Assembly (NCBI RefSeq): GCF_000378385.1
Contig: NZ_KB899668.1
Location: forward strand, 48,250-112,249
Direction of reading: 5' to 3'
DNA length: 64,000 bases
Source of the DNA: Paenibacillus daejeonensis DSM 15491
GTDB lineage: Bacteria > Bacillota > Bacilli > Paenibacillales > Paenibacillaceae
This document shows, piece by piece, positions 26,059-35,416 of this stretch; within the stretch, counting starts at the first letter, position 1; each line of letters begins with the position of its first letter. Position numbers and translations under genes: made by a program. The notes beneath the pieces were generated by a model. The model was not told the origin of the DNA. It did no database searches and worked only from the letters and a program-made list of their open reading frames with translations.

Positions 26059-26364
26059 CCAACCGTCTCCAACGAAAGTTTCTTTACTTAGAGCTGCCGA
26101 TCCGCGCCACCAACCGCCTCCAGCGAAAGTTTCTTTACTTAGAGCTGCCGATCCGCGCCATCAACCACCTCCAACGAAAGTTTCTTTACTTAGAGCCGCC
26201 GATTCGCGCCACCAACCGTCTCCAACGAAACTTTCTTTACTTAGAACTGCCGATCCACGCCACCAACCGTCTCCAACGAAACTTTCTTTACTTGGAGGTG
26301 CCGATCCGCGCCACCAACCGTCTCCAACGAAACTTTCTTTACTTAGAGCTGCTAATCGGCGCTG
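26059..26364. repeat. 51-bp tandem array, variant 3
   Basis: Six units starting CCAACCGTCTCCAACGAAA lie at 26059, 26110, 26161, 26212, 26263 and 26314, exactly 51 bp apart. Each carries a core GAAASTTTCTTTACTTAGAG followed by CTGCCGATCCGCGCCA. The same core occurs in the array at the window end. From 26365 to 26625 I see no repeat or gene. Confidence 0.95.
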
Positions 26365-26625
26365 CCAACATGTTTTTTCCTCTGCAACTCGCCCGGGAGC
26401 CAAACGCCCACCCCAACCAATCTCCTCTTGAAGTCATCCAACACAGCCGAGCGAACGTTATACGGAGTACATAGGTTAGTCAAAGCAGACGGTTGCGTCG
26501 AGCGACAAAGCAGAGGTGGCCGCCATGGTCAACTGGCAGACCCGGGCGACGAAGGGTATACTGGAGACAGTCAGTTTTTTGGCCGCTGAGTGCGGCAGTC
26601 GGATATGAGGAAGGGGAACGGACCG

Positions 26626-27882
26626 ATGAAAACATGGCTCGGGCGCATACGCAAAGGATATGGTCGCAAGCTGGTCTCGCTGCATACATGGAATGGCTGG
26701 ATCGTGTTGGTCCTGGCGTTGACGGGCCTCATTCTGATTAGTGGGCTCTGGCGCGGCGTGCTGGGCGAGGTCCGGGTATGGATCAAGTGGGCGCATATTG
26801 TAGTTGGCATCGCATCCATTGTCCCCGTCATCTACTATCTGCTGTTGGCCGCCAAGCACTGGAAGCAGCTGCGGAGCAAGTCGTGGCAGCGGGTCAATGT
26901 GCTTATCGTCCTCTTTTTATTGCTGGGCTGGTTTGGTTCAGGGCTCGTGCTCTGGCAGTTCAAATGGTTTGGCCCGGCCAATGCCAATATGGCGCTTGTC
27001 ATTCATGATGTGCTCACCTGGGTGGGCCTGCCCTATATCATCTATCATTCCATTACCCGTCTGAAGTGGCTCAAGGAGCCAGCCAAGCTCACAGTCCGTA
27101 GTAACAAAGGAACACCCGATTCAGACACGTCATTACATCCAGCCGCCAACCCGCAGGCGGTCTACACGCGTCGGGCCTTCATCAAGCTCACTATTGGTGC
27201 GGGCCTCGCGATTACACTGGGGCCATCCTTCCTGCAGTGGGTGGGACGCACGTTCAGCGGCGGATCCACTAATCTCGAGTATCTGATTGAGAACGACGCC
27301 AACCGCATGGTGCCGCCGCCCCAGCCGCTCCCCGCCTCTGCGCCGCCAATCGGCGGTGGCAGTCAGGGTAACTTCCGCGTCTATACCGTCACGCCAATTC
27401 CCAGCTTCTCCAATGCCGACTGGTCCTTCACGGTAGATGGTCTGGTGGACCAGCCGCTGCGATTTAATTGGGAGGCCTTCCTGAAGCTGCCCCGTGTGGC
27501 AGAGGTGAGCGATTTTCACTGTGTCACAGGCTGGTCGGTCTACAAAAACACCTGGGAAGGTGTCCCGCTCAAGGCGCTGTTGGCACAGGCTGGGGTTCGT
27601 ACGGAAGCGCGTACTGTGAAATTTTATTCCGGCGATGGCGTCTATACGGATTCGCTCTCCATGGAGCAGGTGGCTGACATGGACGATGTTCTGGTGGCTG
27701 TCATGCATGACGGTCAACCCATTCCCAGCGACCTGGGTGGACCCGTCAAGCTGATCGTGCCTCAGATGTATGCCTACAAATCCGTAAAATGGCTCAACCG
27801 CATCGAGCTCATAGATGGCGACCATGATGGGTATTGGATCGTCAGAGGCTATGCCAAAGATGCTTGGGTCACACGTTCGTAA
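26626..27882 (+). CDS. Membrane cytochrome b-like / molybdopterin oxidoreductase fusion
   Basis: This protein of about 418 residues has a four-helix membrane region (residues about 15-160) with several His (His20 in SLHTWNG, WAHIVVG, IHDVLTW, IYHSITR) resembling cytochrome b561-type heme proteins. A Tat-like motif TRRAFIK (from residue 181) and another helix follow. A sulfite-oxidase/YedY-like molybdopterin domain comes next, with the likely Mo-ligand Cys near residue 299 in CVTGWSV. The domain would sit outside the membrane and exchange electrons with the heme part. The substrate is unknown; sulfite or sulfoxides are family precedents. The ATG at 26626 is favoured after AAGGGG. Confidence 0.88.
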   Translation: MKTWLGRIRKGYGRKLVSLHTWNGWIVLVLALTGLILISGLWRGVLGEVRVWIKWAHIVVGIASIVPVIYYLLLAAKHWKQLRSKSWQRVNVLIVLFLLLGWFGSGLVLWQFKWFGPANANMALVIHDVLTWVGLPYIIYHSITRLKWLKEPAKLTVRSNKGTPDSDTSLHPAANPQAVYTRRAFIKLTIGAGLAITLGPSFLQWVGRTFSGGSTNLEYLIENDANRMVPPPQPLPASAPPIGGGSQGNFRVYTVTPIPSFSNADWSFTVDGLVDQPLRFNWEAFLKLPRVAEVSDFHCVTGWSVYKNTWEGVPLKALLAQAGVRTEARTVKFYSGDGVYTDSLSMEQVADMDDVLVAVMHDGQPIPSDLGGPVKLIVPQMYAYKSVKWLNRIELIDGDHDGYWIVRGYAKDAWVTRS

Positions 27883-27990
27883 CCTTTAAAAAATTCCCAT
27901 AAACTTGCCAAAACTCTCGTTTTGACGCACACTGTTTAGAGCGTGTAAAGGTGCCTAACGGTGCCACTGGACAACAAGGAGGCCACAGAT

Positions 27991-28998
27991 GTGAATAAAG
28001 CGATGCAAGTACGTCTGCTGCTACTAGTACTTGTGCTGGTTATAGCGGGATGTTCTCAGTCAGAAGAAAATGCGGAGGGAGCCCCGGATTCCGAAGCCGT
28101 AACCATACTTGACCAAGCCATTCGGCAAGCGCAGGCCAAAGAGCGATTTGCAATGACCATGAAGCTAGGCCAGAACCTCTCCCATAACGAAGGGCAGAGT
28201 AGCGAGCAATTTTCGATGACGTCAGAAGGCAAAGTGGAGCTCGAGCCGCTGGCCGTGGAGCAAATGATCGAGTCCGGCGAGGGGGAGAGTCCGACGCAGA
28301 TTGAAACGATCCTGACCCCGGACGGTTACTATGTCTACGACCATACCTTCGATGAGGGATGGCGCCAATACCCGCAGGATGAGATTGCTACCGTCACCGA
28401 GACGCTGTCCGACTATCAGGTGAACCCTGTTGCGCAATTGGAGCGGATCAAGGAAACCGTCGGCGGAAGCCTCACCGTGAGCGAAGAAGACGGCATGCAG
28501 ATCCTCAGCTATGAAGGCAATGGCGGAGACCGTGAATCGACCGCGTTGATGAATGATTTGCTGGATAGTACCCTGAACGGCTCACAGCTGCCGCAAGAGG
28601 TCAGAGACAGCGTTGAAACGGAGATGCTGCAATATCGGATTGTGATGGACGGAGAAACGGGACTTCCTGTGGAGATCTGGTCGCAATCGACCTTCTCCAT
28701 TGCCTTCGAAGCGGGCTACCCGGTTGACATTGACCAAACCTTCGAGGTTTCTTACCGGGACTGGGATGCGACTGAGCCTGTGACGGTACCGGAAGAAGCG
28801 CTGAACGCCCCCGAGATCGAAATGCCCAGCGCAGAGGAACTCGAGGAATGGGAAGAGATGGAGCGACAGCTTCAAGAAGAATTGGAGCGGCTCAGAGAAG
28901 AAGAAGAGAACGGCACGGCTCCTGAGAATGACGCATCGGAGGCTCCGGAAGCGGAGACTGGTGTGGAGCAGGAACCACAAGAGGAACCGCAACGATAG
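27991..28998 (+). CDS. Lipoprotein, DUF6612/LppX-like
   Basis: This protein of about 335 residues has a hydrophobic signal and lipobox VIAGC. The body resembles LolA/LppX-like beta-rich proteins of Bacilli (segments such as PDGYYVYDHTFDEGWRQYP and MDGETGLPVEIW). It ends in a long Glu-rich, probably helical or disordered tail (many EE pairs, about residues 275-335). GTG at 27991 lies eight bases after AAGGAGG and is preferred over the upstream GTG at 27961. The function is unknown; lipid or cell-wall binding is possible. Confidence 0.82.
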   Translation: MNKAMQVRLLLLVLVLVIAGCSQSEENAEGAPDSEAVTILDQAIRQAQAKERFAMTMKLGQNLSHNEGQSSEQFSMTSEGKVELEPLAVEQMIESGEGESPTQIETILTPDGYYVYDHTFDEGWRQYPQDEIATVTETLSDYQVNPVAQLERIKETVGGSLTVSEEDGMQILSYEGNGGDRESTALMNDLLDSTLNGSQLPQEVRDSVETEMLQYRIVMDGETGLPVEIWSQSTFSIAFEAGYPVDIDQTFEVSYRDWDATEPVTVPEEALNAPEIEMPSAEELEEWEEMERQLQEELERLREEEENGTAPENDASEAPEAETGVEQEPQEEPQR

Positions 28999-29023
28999 CT
29001 TCAATTATAGGCCTATACCTATC

Positions 29024-29064
29024 ACAAGCCCCGGCTTCTGGACAAGTCCAGACCGGGGTTTGTT
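29024..29064 (+). terminator. Terminator after lipoprotein gene
   Basis: ACAAGCCCCGG / CCGGGGTTTGT with inner CTGGAC/GTCCAG, one G-U pair. The interval 29065-29287 shows nothing else recognisable. Confidence 0.8.
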
Positions 29065-29287
29065 ATGTTGATTGATCTGCTGCCGACGAACGCATGAGCA
29101 CGCGACAACCCTTGGTAAGACTGGGATTATGCCATGCCTAACCGATCCTCCAGCCAATGAACCGATCCCGCAGAGATCCTCCCAAATGCCAAAATGCTCA
29201 TCCGTTGGACGATTGCCGAATTGTCCTGGAGAGGTCTGCTGCGTAAGATAGGGGCAGGCAACAAGCAATCGCAAAGGAGGCTGTCAT

Positions 29288-30271
29288 ATGGCTGAACTGT
29301 CTGCGGATCGAACATCAGGCTCAGGTACAAAAGAGACGGATCGATCCGAGCGGCCGGCACCACGCAAGCCGGGCAATCGCTATGTCGAAAACGTCCGCAA
29401 GCACTGGATGCTGTACGTGATGATCCTGCCCGGGATATTGTTCTATATTATTTTTAAGTACATTCCGCTGGCGGGAAGTGTAATCGCTTTCCAGAACTTT
29501 CAGATTTTCAACGGCATTTTCGGCAGCCCCTGGGTTGGGCTGGACAATTTCAAGTTTATCTTTACTTATGATGATTTCTACAATGTTTTACGCAACACGG
29601 CTTTGATAGCGCTTTATCAATTAGTGTTCGGTTTTCCGGCACCGATCATCCTCGCGCTGCTATTCAATGAAGTACGGCTGATGCTTGCCAAACGGACGCT
29701 GCAAAGCTTATTCTATCTCCCGCACTTTCTGTCTTGGGTTGTCGTAGGTGGCGTCGTATTCGAATTGCTGTCCAATCAGGGCTTCGTCAATGCGATCCGC
29801 GAGTGGTTCGGCTACGGACCCATCCTGTACATGCAGGAATCGCGATTCTTCCGAACCATCGTCGTCATTTCGGCGATCTGGAAGGAAGTCGGCTGGGGTA
29901 CGATTATCTACCTGGCAGCCATCAGCAGTATCGATCCCAGTCAGTATGAAGCGGCCGTCGTCGATGGCGCGAACAAGTGGAAGCAGGTCATCTATATTAC
30001 GCTTCCTGCGTTGTTCCCGACCATTCTGATCTTGTTCCTCCTCAACATCGGCAACTTCCTGGAGCTCGGCTTCGACCAGATGTTCAATCTGTTGACGCCT
30101 ATGACATATTCCGTCGGGGACATCATCGAAACCTACGTTTACCGGGCAGGTGTGCTGCAGGGGCAATACAGTGTGACGACAGCAATCGGCGTCTTCCAGT
30201 CCGTCATCGGGTTTACGCTGCTGTGGATCTTCAACCGACTGGCCAGAAAATCCGAACAGGGGCTGTGGTAA
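29288..30271 (+). CDS. Carbohydrate ABC transporter permease, LplB/YteP type
   Basis: This 327-residue permease has about six helices. It has the long N-terminal cytoplasmic tail and YVENVRKHWMLYVMILPG start typical of LplB/YteP proteins. The inner-membrane EAA loop reads EAAVVDGANKWKQ. It forms an importer with the next two genes for an oligosaccharide; the cluster suggests a pectin or galacturonate-containing one. It starts behind AAAGGAGG. Confidence 0.94.
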   Translation: MAELSADRTSGSGTKETDRSERPAPRKPGNRYVENVRKHWMLYVMILPGILFYIIFKYIPLAGSVIAFQNFQIFNGIFGSPWVGLDNFKFIFTYDDFYNVLRNTALIALYQLVFGFPAPIILALLFNEVRLMLAKRTLQSLFYLPHFLSWVVVGGVVFELLSNQGFVNAIREWFGYGPILYMQESRFFRTIVVISAIWKEVGWGTIIYLAAISSIDPSQYEAAVVDGANKWKQVIYITLPALFPTILILFLLNIGNFLELGFDQMFNLLTPMTYSVGDIIETYVYRAGVLQGQYSVTTAIGVFQSVIGFTLLWIFNRLARKSEQGLW

Positions 30272-30272
30272 T

Positions 30273-31142
30273 ATGAAACCAACCATAGGCGAAAAGACGT
30301 TTCAGGCCTTCAATTATCTCTTCCTGATTGTCGCTGCGGCGACAATGCTGATGCCGCTGCTGCATCTGCTCGCGATGTCCTTTAGCTCGCCGATCGCAGC
30401 GGATTCCAAGGAAGTGTTCCTGTGGCCGGTGGAGTTCACCACAGGGGCATGGACCCATGTGCTGCAAAATGCCGGGCTGTGGCGATCCTTTGGCATTACG
30501 GTCTATATCACGGTAGTCGGCACGGCGCTCAGTATGCTGTTCTCGATTCTTACGGCGTATCCGTTGTCGCGCAAAGAGTTTTTGATCCGCAAGTATGTGA
30601 TGTTCGCCATCGTGCTGACGATGATCTTCAATGCGCCGATGATTCCGTTCTTCCTGACGGTTCGCGAGCTGGGCATGATGAACTCGCTCTGGGCGCTGAT
30701 CATTCCGGGCCTAATCGGCACGTTCAACCTCGTCATTATCCGTACCTTCTTCATGGGCTTGCCCAAGGAGCTGGACGACTCGGCCCGCATTGATGGCTGC
30801 AATGACTTCCGGATTCTGTTCCAGATCTACCTGCCGCTCTCCAAAGCGGTCATGGCTACCGTTAGTCTGTTCTACGCGGTAGGGTACTGGAACACGTTCC
30901 AGCGGGCGGTGCTGTTCATCCGTGACCAGGATCTCTACCCGCTTCAGATGAAGCTGCGTTCGTATCTGGTCAGTCCCGAGGAGCTGGCGGCCGTCAATAT
31001 GTTCCTGGGCGACTACGATTTCAATACAACGACGTTGAAAGCGGCCACGATTATTTTTGCGACCGTGCCGATCATCCTGGTGTACCCTTACCTGCAAAAA
31101 TACTTCGTGAAGGGTGCTCTGCTCGGCTCGCTGAAAGAGTAA
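30273..31142 (+). CDS. Carbohydrate ABC transporter permease, LplC/YtcP type
   Basis: This 289-residue partner permease has about six helices, an EAA-like loop (ELDDSARIDGCNDFR) and the C-terminal GALLGSLKE usual for LplC/YtcP proteins. It starts one base after the stop of the LplB gene. No dedicated ATPase is present, as is normal for this class, which uses a shared MsmX-type ATPase encoded elsewhere. Confidence 0.94.
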   Translation: MKPTIGEKTFQAFNYLFLIVAAATMLMPLLHLLAMSFSSPIAADSKEVFLWPVEFTTGAWTHVLQNAGLWRSFGITVYITVVGTALSMLFSILTAYPLSRKEFLIRKYVMFAIVLTMIFNAPMIPFFLTVRELGMMNSLWALIIPGLIGTFNLVIIRTFFMGLPKELDDSARIDGCNDFRILFQIYLPLSKAVMATVSLFYAVGYWNTFQRAVLFIRDQDLYPLQMKLRSYLVSPEELAAVNMFLGDYDFNTTTLKAATIIFATVPIILVYPYLQKYFVKGALLGSLKE

Positions 31143-31164
31143 AAAATAGATCCTTTGCGAGCAA

Positions 31165-31262
31165 AATGCACTTCCGACCGCAGTTCCTCCCAGATTTCTT
31201 GAATTTGGACCCCTTTCAGGGGTGGAAATCCGAGAGAAAGAGGCGGACGCTACGCTTCTCCA
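31165..31262 (-). repeat. Dispersed hairpin element, copy 3 (inverted, divergent)
   Basis: In reverse orientation, CCCAGATTTCTTGAATTT and GGAAATCCG match the arms of copies 1 and 2. The inner hairpin changed to ACCCC/GGGGT, so sequence differs but pairing is kept. It sits between the permease genes and the binding-protein gene, where such stems often adjust relative mRNA levels (inference). Confidence 0.65.
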
Positions 31263-31329
31263 GTGTCATTTTGAACGCTTTGGTACATTTTTTACAATAC
31301 ATTTTTAAATAAAAGGGGAGGAATACCAA

Positions 31330-32868
31330 ATGAAAAAATTCGTGCACAAACGCGCCATGCTGCTTATGATGTCTGGGCTTCTGCTAGCTGCCGGTTGCAG
31401 TGGTAACAGTGGGGGCGGCTCGGGAACAAGCGGTGGAGAAGGCGGCGAGACAGAGGGATTGACGAAGATTCAGGTGTTCAAAAGTCACATGGGCGTCGGC
31501 TCGATACCGGATAGCAGTAATCCGCATGTTCAATATGTAGCGGAGCATACCGGCGTTGAATATGAGCTGATTACCCCGCCGCCAGGCTCCGAGCCGGCCG
31601 AATACATCAATATGATGATTGCTTCCGATGATCTGCCCGACATTATGCGCCCCATCGGCGGCGTGGAGCAGACACTGATCCAGCAAGGCGGAGCACTGCC
31701 GCTCGATGATCTGCTACCGGAGCATGCGCCTAATGTCTGGAACAGTATCCCCGAGGAAGCATGGGATATCGTACGTTCTTCTTCCGAAGACGGCAAGATC
31801 TACTATGTTCCAAAGGTATTCCTAATCCCGGAACGCTCACCGCTGATTCGTCAGGACTGGGTGGAGGCTGTTGGTCATGATATGCCGGAGACGGTGGACG
31901 ACTATGTTGAGCTGCTGAAGGCGTTCCGCGACGAGGACCCCAACGGCAATGGCAAGGCTGACGAGCTGCCAACGACAGGCCGTGAGTTCGGCCGCTGGAT
32001 GGACCACTTGTTCGCCATCTATGGCGTGGCGATGTGGGAAGGCTATCCGGAGTGGGATGTCTATGACGGCGAGATCCAGTACGCTGGCATTACGGAGAAC
32101 ATGAGAGCGGCGATTGAGTTTATGCGAATGCTCTATGAAGAGAAGCTGCTCGATAACGAGACGTTCCTGAACAAAGGTGATGTCTGGCAGGCCAAAATCA
32201 ATAACAACCTCGTCGGCAGCTGGTATCATATGCCTGCGAACGTAAGAGATCGTCTGGCCGCCATGCGGACGCAAGCGCCGGATGCGTATATCGCCGCGAT
32301 GCCGCTTCCCCAAGCGGAAGGCTATGAAGGTTTTGTCACCGTGAAGAGCATGGGCGAGCCGGAGTGGATGATTCCCAAAGCGGCCGAGGCCAATGCGATA
32401 GCTTCCCTGAAGCTGCTGGACTTCTTCTATAATCCTGAGCACGATGAGTTCGGCCGTTATGGCATCGAGGGTATGCACTATGAGATGGGCGAGAATGGGC
32501 GCAAAGTCATCCTGCCTCCGGAGGATAGCCGTCCGCTGCGACTGGGTATGCGCAATCTGACGACAGCCGAGGATATGGAGCTGCGGATTGAGGAAACCTT
32601 CCCTGAGGAAGACTGGCAGATGGTCAAGGACATGTACGAGGTTGTAGAGCAGGATGCCAAACGCATTGCCGGAGACGGGCTGCCGGCCTCCGTCTATCAA
32701 GGGTTCCCGGATATTCAATCCCACAAGCTGTTCCAGGAAACCATGACGCGCATCATCATTGGCGAGCGTCCGATCGAAGCATTCGATGACTACGTGGCGC
32801 AATGGAAAGCCTCCGGTGGCGATACCGTAACCGAGCGCGTACAGGAATGGTATGAGAAAGTAAAATAA
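31330..32868 (+). CDS. Oligosaccharide-binding lipoprotein of ABC transporter
   Basis: This 512-residue extracellular solute-binding protein of family 1 (LplA/YtcQ type) has lipobox LAAGC near residue 22, then a Gly/Ser linker and the binding domain (VQYVAEHTGVEYELITPPPG, FRDEDPNGNGKADELPTTG, typical for LplA-like proteins). It completes the importer with the two permeases. It starts behind GGGGAGG. Confidence 0.93.
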   Translation: MKKFVHKRAMLLMMSGLLLAAGCSGNSGGGSGTSGGEGGETEGLTKIQVFKSHMGVGSIPDSSNPHVQYVAEHTGVEYELITPPPGSEPAEYINMMIASDDLPDIMRPIGGVEQTLIQQGGALPLDDLLPEHAPNVWNSIPEEAWDIVRSSSEDGKIYYVPKVFLIPERSPLIRQDWVEAVGHDMPETVDDYVELLKAFRDEDPNGNGKADELPTTGREFGRWMDHLFAIYGVAMWEGYPEWDVYDGEIQYAGITENMRAAIEFMRMLYEEKLLDNETFLNKGDVWQAKINNNLVGSWYHMPANVRDRLAAMRTQAPDAYIAAMPLPQAEGYEGFVTVKSMGEPEWMIPKAAEANAIASLKLLDFFYNPEHDEFGRYGIEGMHYEMGENGRKVILPPEDSRPLRLGMRNLTTAEDMELRIEETFPEEDWQMVKDMYEVVEQDAKRIAGDGLPASVYQGFPDIQSHKLFQETMTRIIIGERPIEAFDDYVAQWKASGGDTVTERVQEWYEKVK

Positions 32869-33016
32869 TTCGGACGGGGCGATTTCAGCCGCGTGCTGCT
32901 TACCGGTACGCGGCGAGCGTTTGTAGCGTTTGCTGCCCGACACGACGCGCCCCGATTCGCCAGTGGCCGGCGAAGGCAGTATAATGGGGGCATACTGCAG
33001 GCAAGGTGGGAATCCG

Positions 33017-35389
33017 ATGACACAACCACGTCTTCGCTGGCTCAAATATAGTCTGTCCCAGACCCAAAACCGCCTGGTTTTGATTCTGACAGGCGCCATC
33101 CTCATCCTGATTATCGCCGTGGGCGCAAGCACGTATTATTCGTCGACAGCGGTGCTTCAGGAGGAACTGAGCGAGCCGCAGCATCAGATGCTGCGGATTA
33201 GCATGAACTTTATTGACGGCTACATTCAAGAAACTAATCAACTGGCGATCAAGGTCGCGCTCAACAATAACGTCTATCAATTCCTGACCGGCGAGGAGCA
33301 GGCTTCCTACGCCAATATTACCGAGCTGTATCAGTTCATGGAGGCAGCGGTTAGCGCGGTCCCCTATATTAAAAGCGTATACATTTACGATAGTACCCGT
33401 GAGAGCTTCATGGCTTTTCCGCAGGGATACAGCTCGAACAAAATCACATTTGTCGATTCATCCTGGCTGGATGTAGAAGGCGAGTTCGGCGACCGGTCGA
33501 TGCTCGTGAAGAAGCGGAGCGTCCCGCTTCGTCTGGGTGGAACGGCGACCGAGGTGTCGCTTTTTCGCAAAATTATCATCCAGGGCGAGCCTCGTGGTTT
33601 GATCGCCGTCAATTTCCGTAATGACCAGCTGTTCGCCCACATGCTGCCACCTTCTGTCTCCGATCTGGCGAGCCGGCGCTATATTCTGGACAGCCAGGAT
33701 AACTTGGTTTACGAGATTGGTGATCATGCCTTCGAGCCAGGGACGGTCGAGGCCGCCATTTCCCAGCTCCAAGATCGGGACTCCGGTGAGTTCGGGCATG
33801 AGGGCAAGCGGCTGCTGGGATCGCAGATGCAATCACCAGTGACTGGCTGGCGGTATCTGTCTGTCGTCTCCCAGGACAGTCTGCTGGCAAGCACCAAGCA
33901 GATCCGCAATGTAGCCATGGCCGTATCTGTGGTCGCGTTGGCGCTGGGAGCGATGGCGATTATCTACTTCAATGCACGGGCCTTCAAGCCCGTGCGGCGG
34001 ATGCGTCAGCTGCTGAGTCGGTACGAGCGGGATGACGAGGGTGCTGATTTGATCAATCTGGAAAAAATTACAGGTGAGCTGCTGACTGACCATGCCCAGC
34101 TCTCGCGGATGATCCGCCAGACGATGCCGGAAGCAGCCTCCAAGCTGCTTGTAGATATCTACACGGGCAACATGAATGGCCGCCGCGAGCTGTTGGAGAA
34201 ATGGCGCAGCTATTACGCCGATTGGTCAGGCAGTGATTTAACCGTAGTGATGATTTCCATCGATGATTATGACACCTGGAACCGGCAGTACTCTCATGCA
34301 GACCGCTCGCTGCTCAAGTTCGCTATCATCAATGTGGTGGCTGAGCTGATGGCTGGCACATGGCGGGTGTCCTCCGCAGATCTGGGGCGCAACCGGATTG
34401 CCGTGCTGCTGCAGCCAGTAGAAGCAGATGGCGGTAATCCTCGCGTGGGCGAAATGGAGACGGTGACCTCTCCCGAAGAGGAGGCAGTGCCCGGAGTGCG
34501 GGAGCACCGTGCATCCATTGCCGCTGCGGAGCGGATGCGCGAGGCAGTCGTTATTGTATCGAAGCTGCTCAAGCTTAGCGTCTCTGTGGGTGTCAGCGGG
34601 CAGCAGGATGATGCAGGCAAGCTGCGTCAGGCGATGCTCGAGGCGGAGAATGCGCTTGGCTACCGGCTGCACCGGGGCAGCGGGTCCGTCATTCCTTACG
34701 CGGAAGTCTCCGATCACGAAATGCCCGAGCCCCGATTGCAGGAGGAGGCTATCGTCTCCGAGCTGACGGATGCTGTACGGGCAGGCCAGGAAGAGCAGGC
34801 GCTCCGGTCGCTTGAACGAATCGGCGATGAGATTCACCGAGACTATTGGTATCCGTCGGCGGCCTTGCCTTTGCTGGAGCTAGTTGCAGAGAGGTTGGAG
34901 CAGCTCTCCGAGGAGAAGCTGGAGGGCGAGGAGGCCTTGCCGCTTGGGGACTTGCCTTCGCTGCCGCTTGATTCGATTCTGGAGCGGCTGCGTCAGCGGG
35001 TGAGTGAACTGGCCGGACGCTTCGGCATCACGATTCAGAGCAAGGAATATGTCCTGTGCCAGCAGATGATTGGCTATATGAAGCAGCACCTGGAGGCGCC
35101 GATTGGCGTTCAGGAAATCGCCGATCATACGGGGATCAGTAGCTCGCTGGCGAGCCAGCTGTTCAAGCAGGAAATGAACGAGACGATTCACGGTTACTTT
35201 ACCAAGCTGCGGATGGAGCGGGCGAGTGAGCTGCTGCTGAAGACGGACCACAAGATCTCGGAGATTGCCTCCATGGTCGGGTATCAGCACGAGAACAGCT
35301 TCATCCGCGTCTATCGCAAATACAAAGACATCACGCCGGGCAAATACCGGGAGATGATGCGGGCTCGCAAGGAGGGGCTGGCGGAATAA
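33017..35389 (+). CDS. Membrane AraC-family regulator, YesN/YtdP-like
   Basis: This regulator of about 790 residues has one helix near residues 18-40, an extracellular Cache-like sensory region (about 40-300), a second helix near residue 305, a long cytoplasmic linker, and a C-terminal AraC helix-turn-helix domain (about 690-785; GVQEIADHTGISSSLASQLFKQEM and ISEIASMVGYQHENSFIRVYRKYKDITPGKYR). Proteins of this form sense extracellular sugars and activate adjacent LplABC and hydrolase genes. The ATG at 33017 behind AAGGTGGG is preferred; the frame runs open to 32930. Confidence 0.92.
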   Translation: MTQPRLRWLKYSLSQTQNRLVLILTGAILILIIAVGASTYYSSTAVLQEELSEPQHQMLRISMNFIDGYIQETNQLAIKVALNNNVYQFLTGEEQASYANITELYQFMEAAVSAVPYIKSVYIYDSTRESFMAFPQGYSSNKITFVDSSWLDVEGEFGDRSMLVKKRSVPLRLGGTATEVSLFRKIIIQGEPRGLIAVNFRNDQLFAHMLPPSVSDLASRRYILDSQDNLVYEIGDHAFEPGTVEAAISQLQDRDSGEFGHEGKRLLGSQMQSPVTGWRYLSVVSQDSLLASTKQIRNVAMAVSVVALALGAMAIIYFNARAFKPVRRMRQLLSRYERDDEGADLINLEKITGELLTDHAQLSRMIRQTMPEAASKLLVDIYTGNMNGRRELLEKWRSYYADWSGSDLTVVMISIDDYDTWNRQYSHADRSLLKFAIINVVAELMAGTWRVSSADLGRNRIAVLLQPVEADGGNPRVGEMETVTSPEEEAVPGVREHRASIAAAERMREAVVIVSKLLKLSVSVGVSGQQDDAGKLRQAMLEAENALGYRLHRGSGSVIPYAEVSDHEMPEPRLQEEAIVSELTDAVRAGQEEQALRSLERIGDEIHRDYWYPSAALPLLELVAERLEQLSEEKLEGEEALPLGDLPSLPLDSILERLRQRVSELAGRFGITIQSKEYVLCQQMIGYMKQHLEAPIGVQEIADHTGISSSLASQLFKQEMNETIHGYFTKLRMERASELLLKTDHKISEIASMVGYQHENSFIRVYRKYKDITPGKYREMMRARKEGLAE

Positions 35390-35416
35390 TGGCCATACAA
35401 GGAGGCTAACAAGCGC

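Noticed and set aside
26059..26364. Possible CRISPR array
   Set aside because: The whole 51-bp unit is conserved. There are no unique spacers, and no cas genes are in the window.
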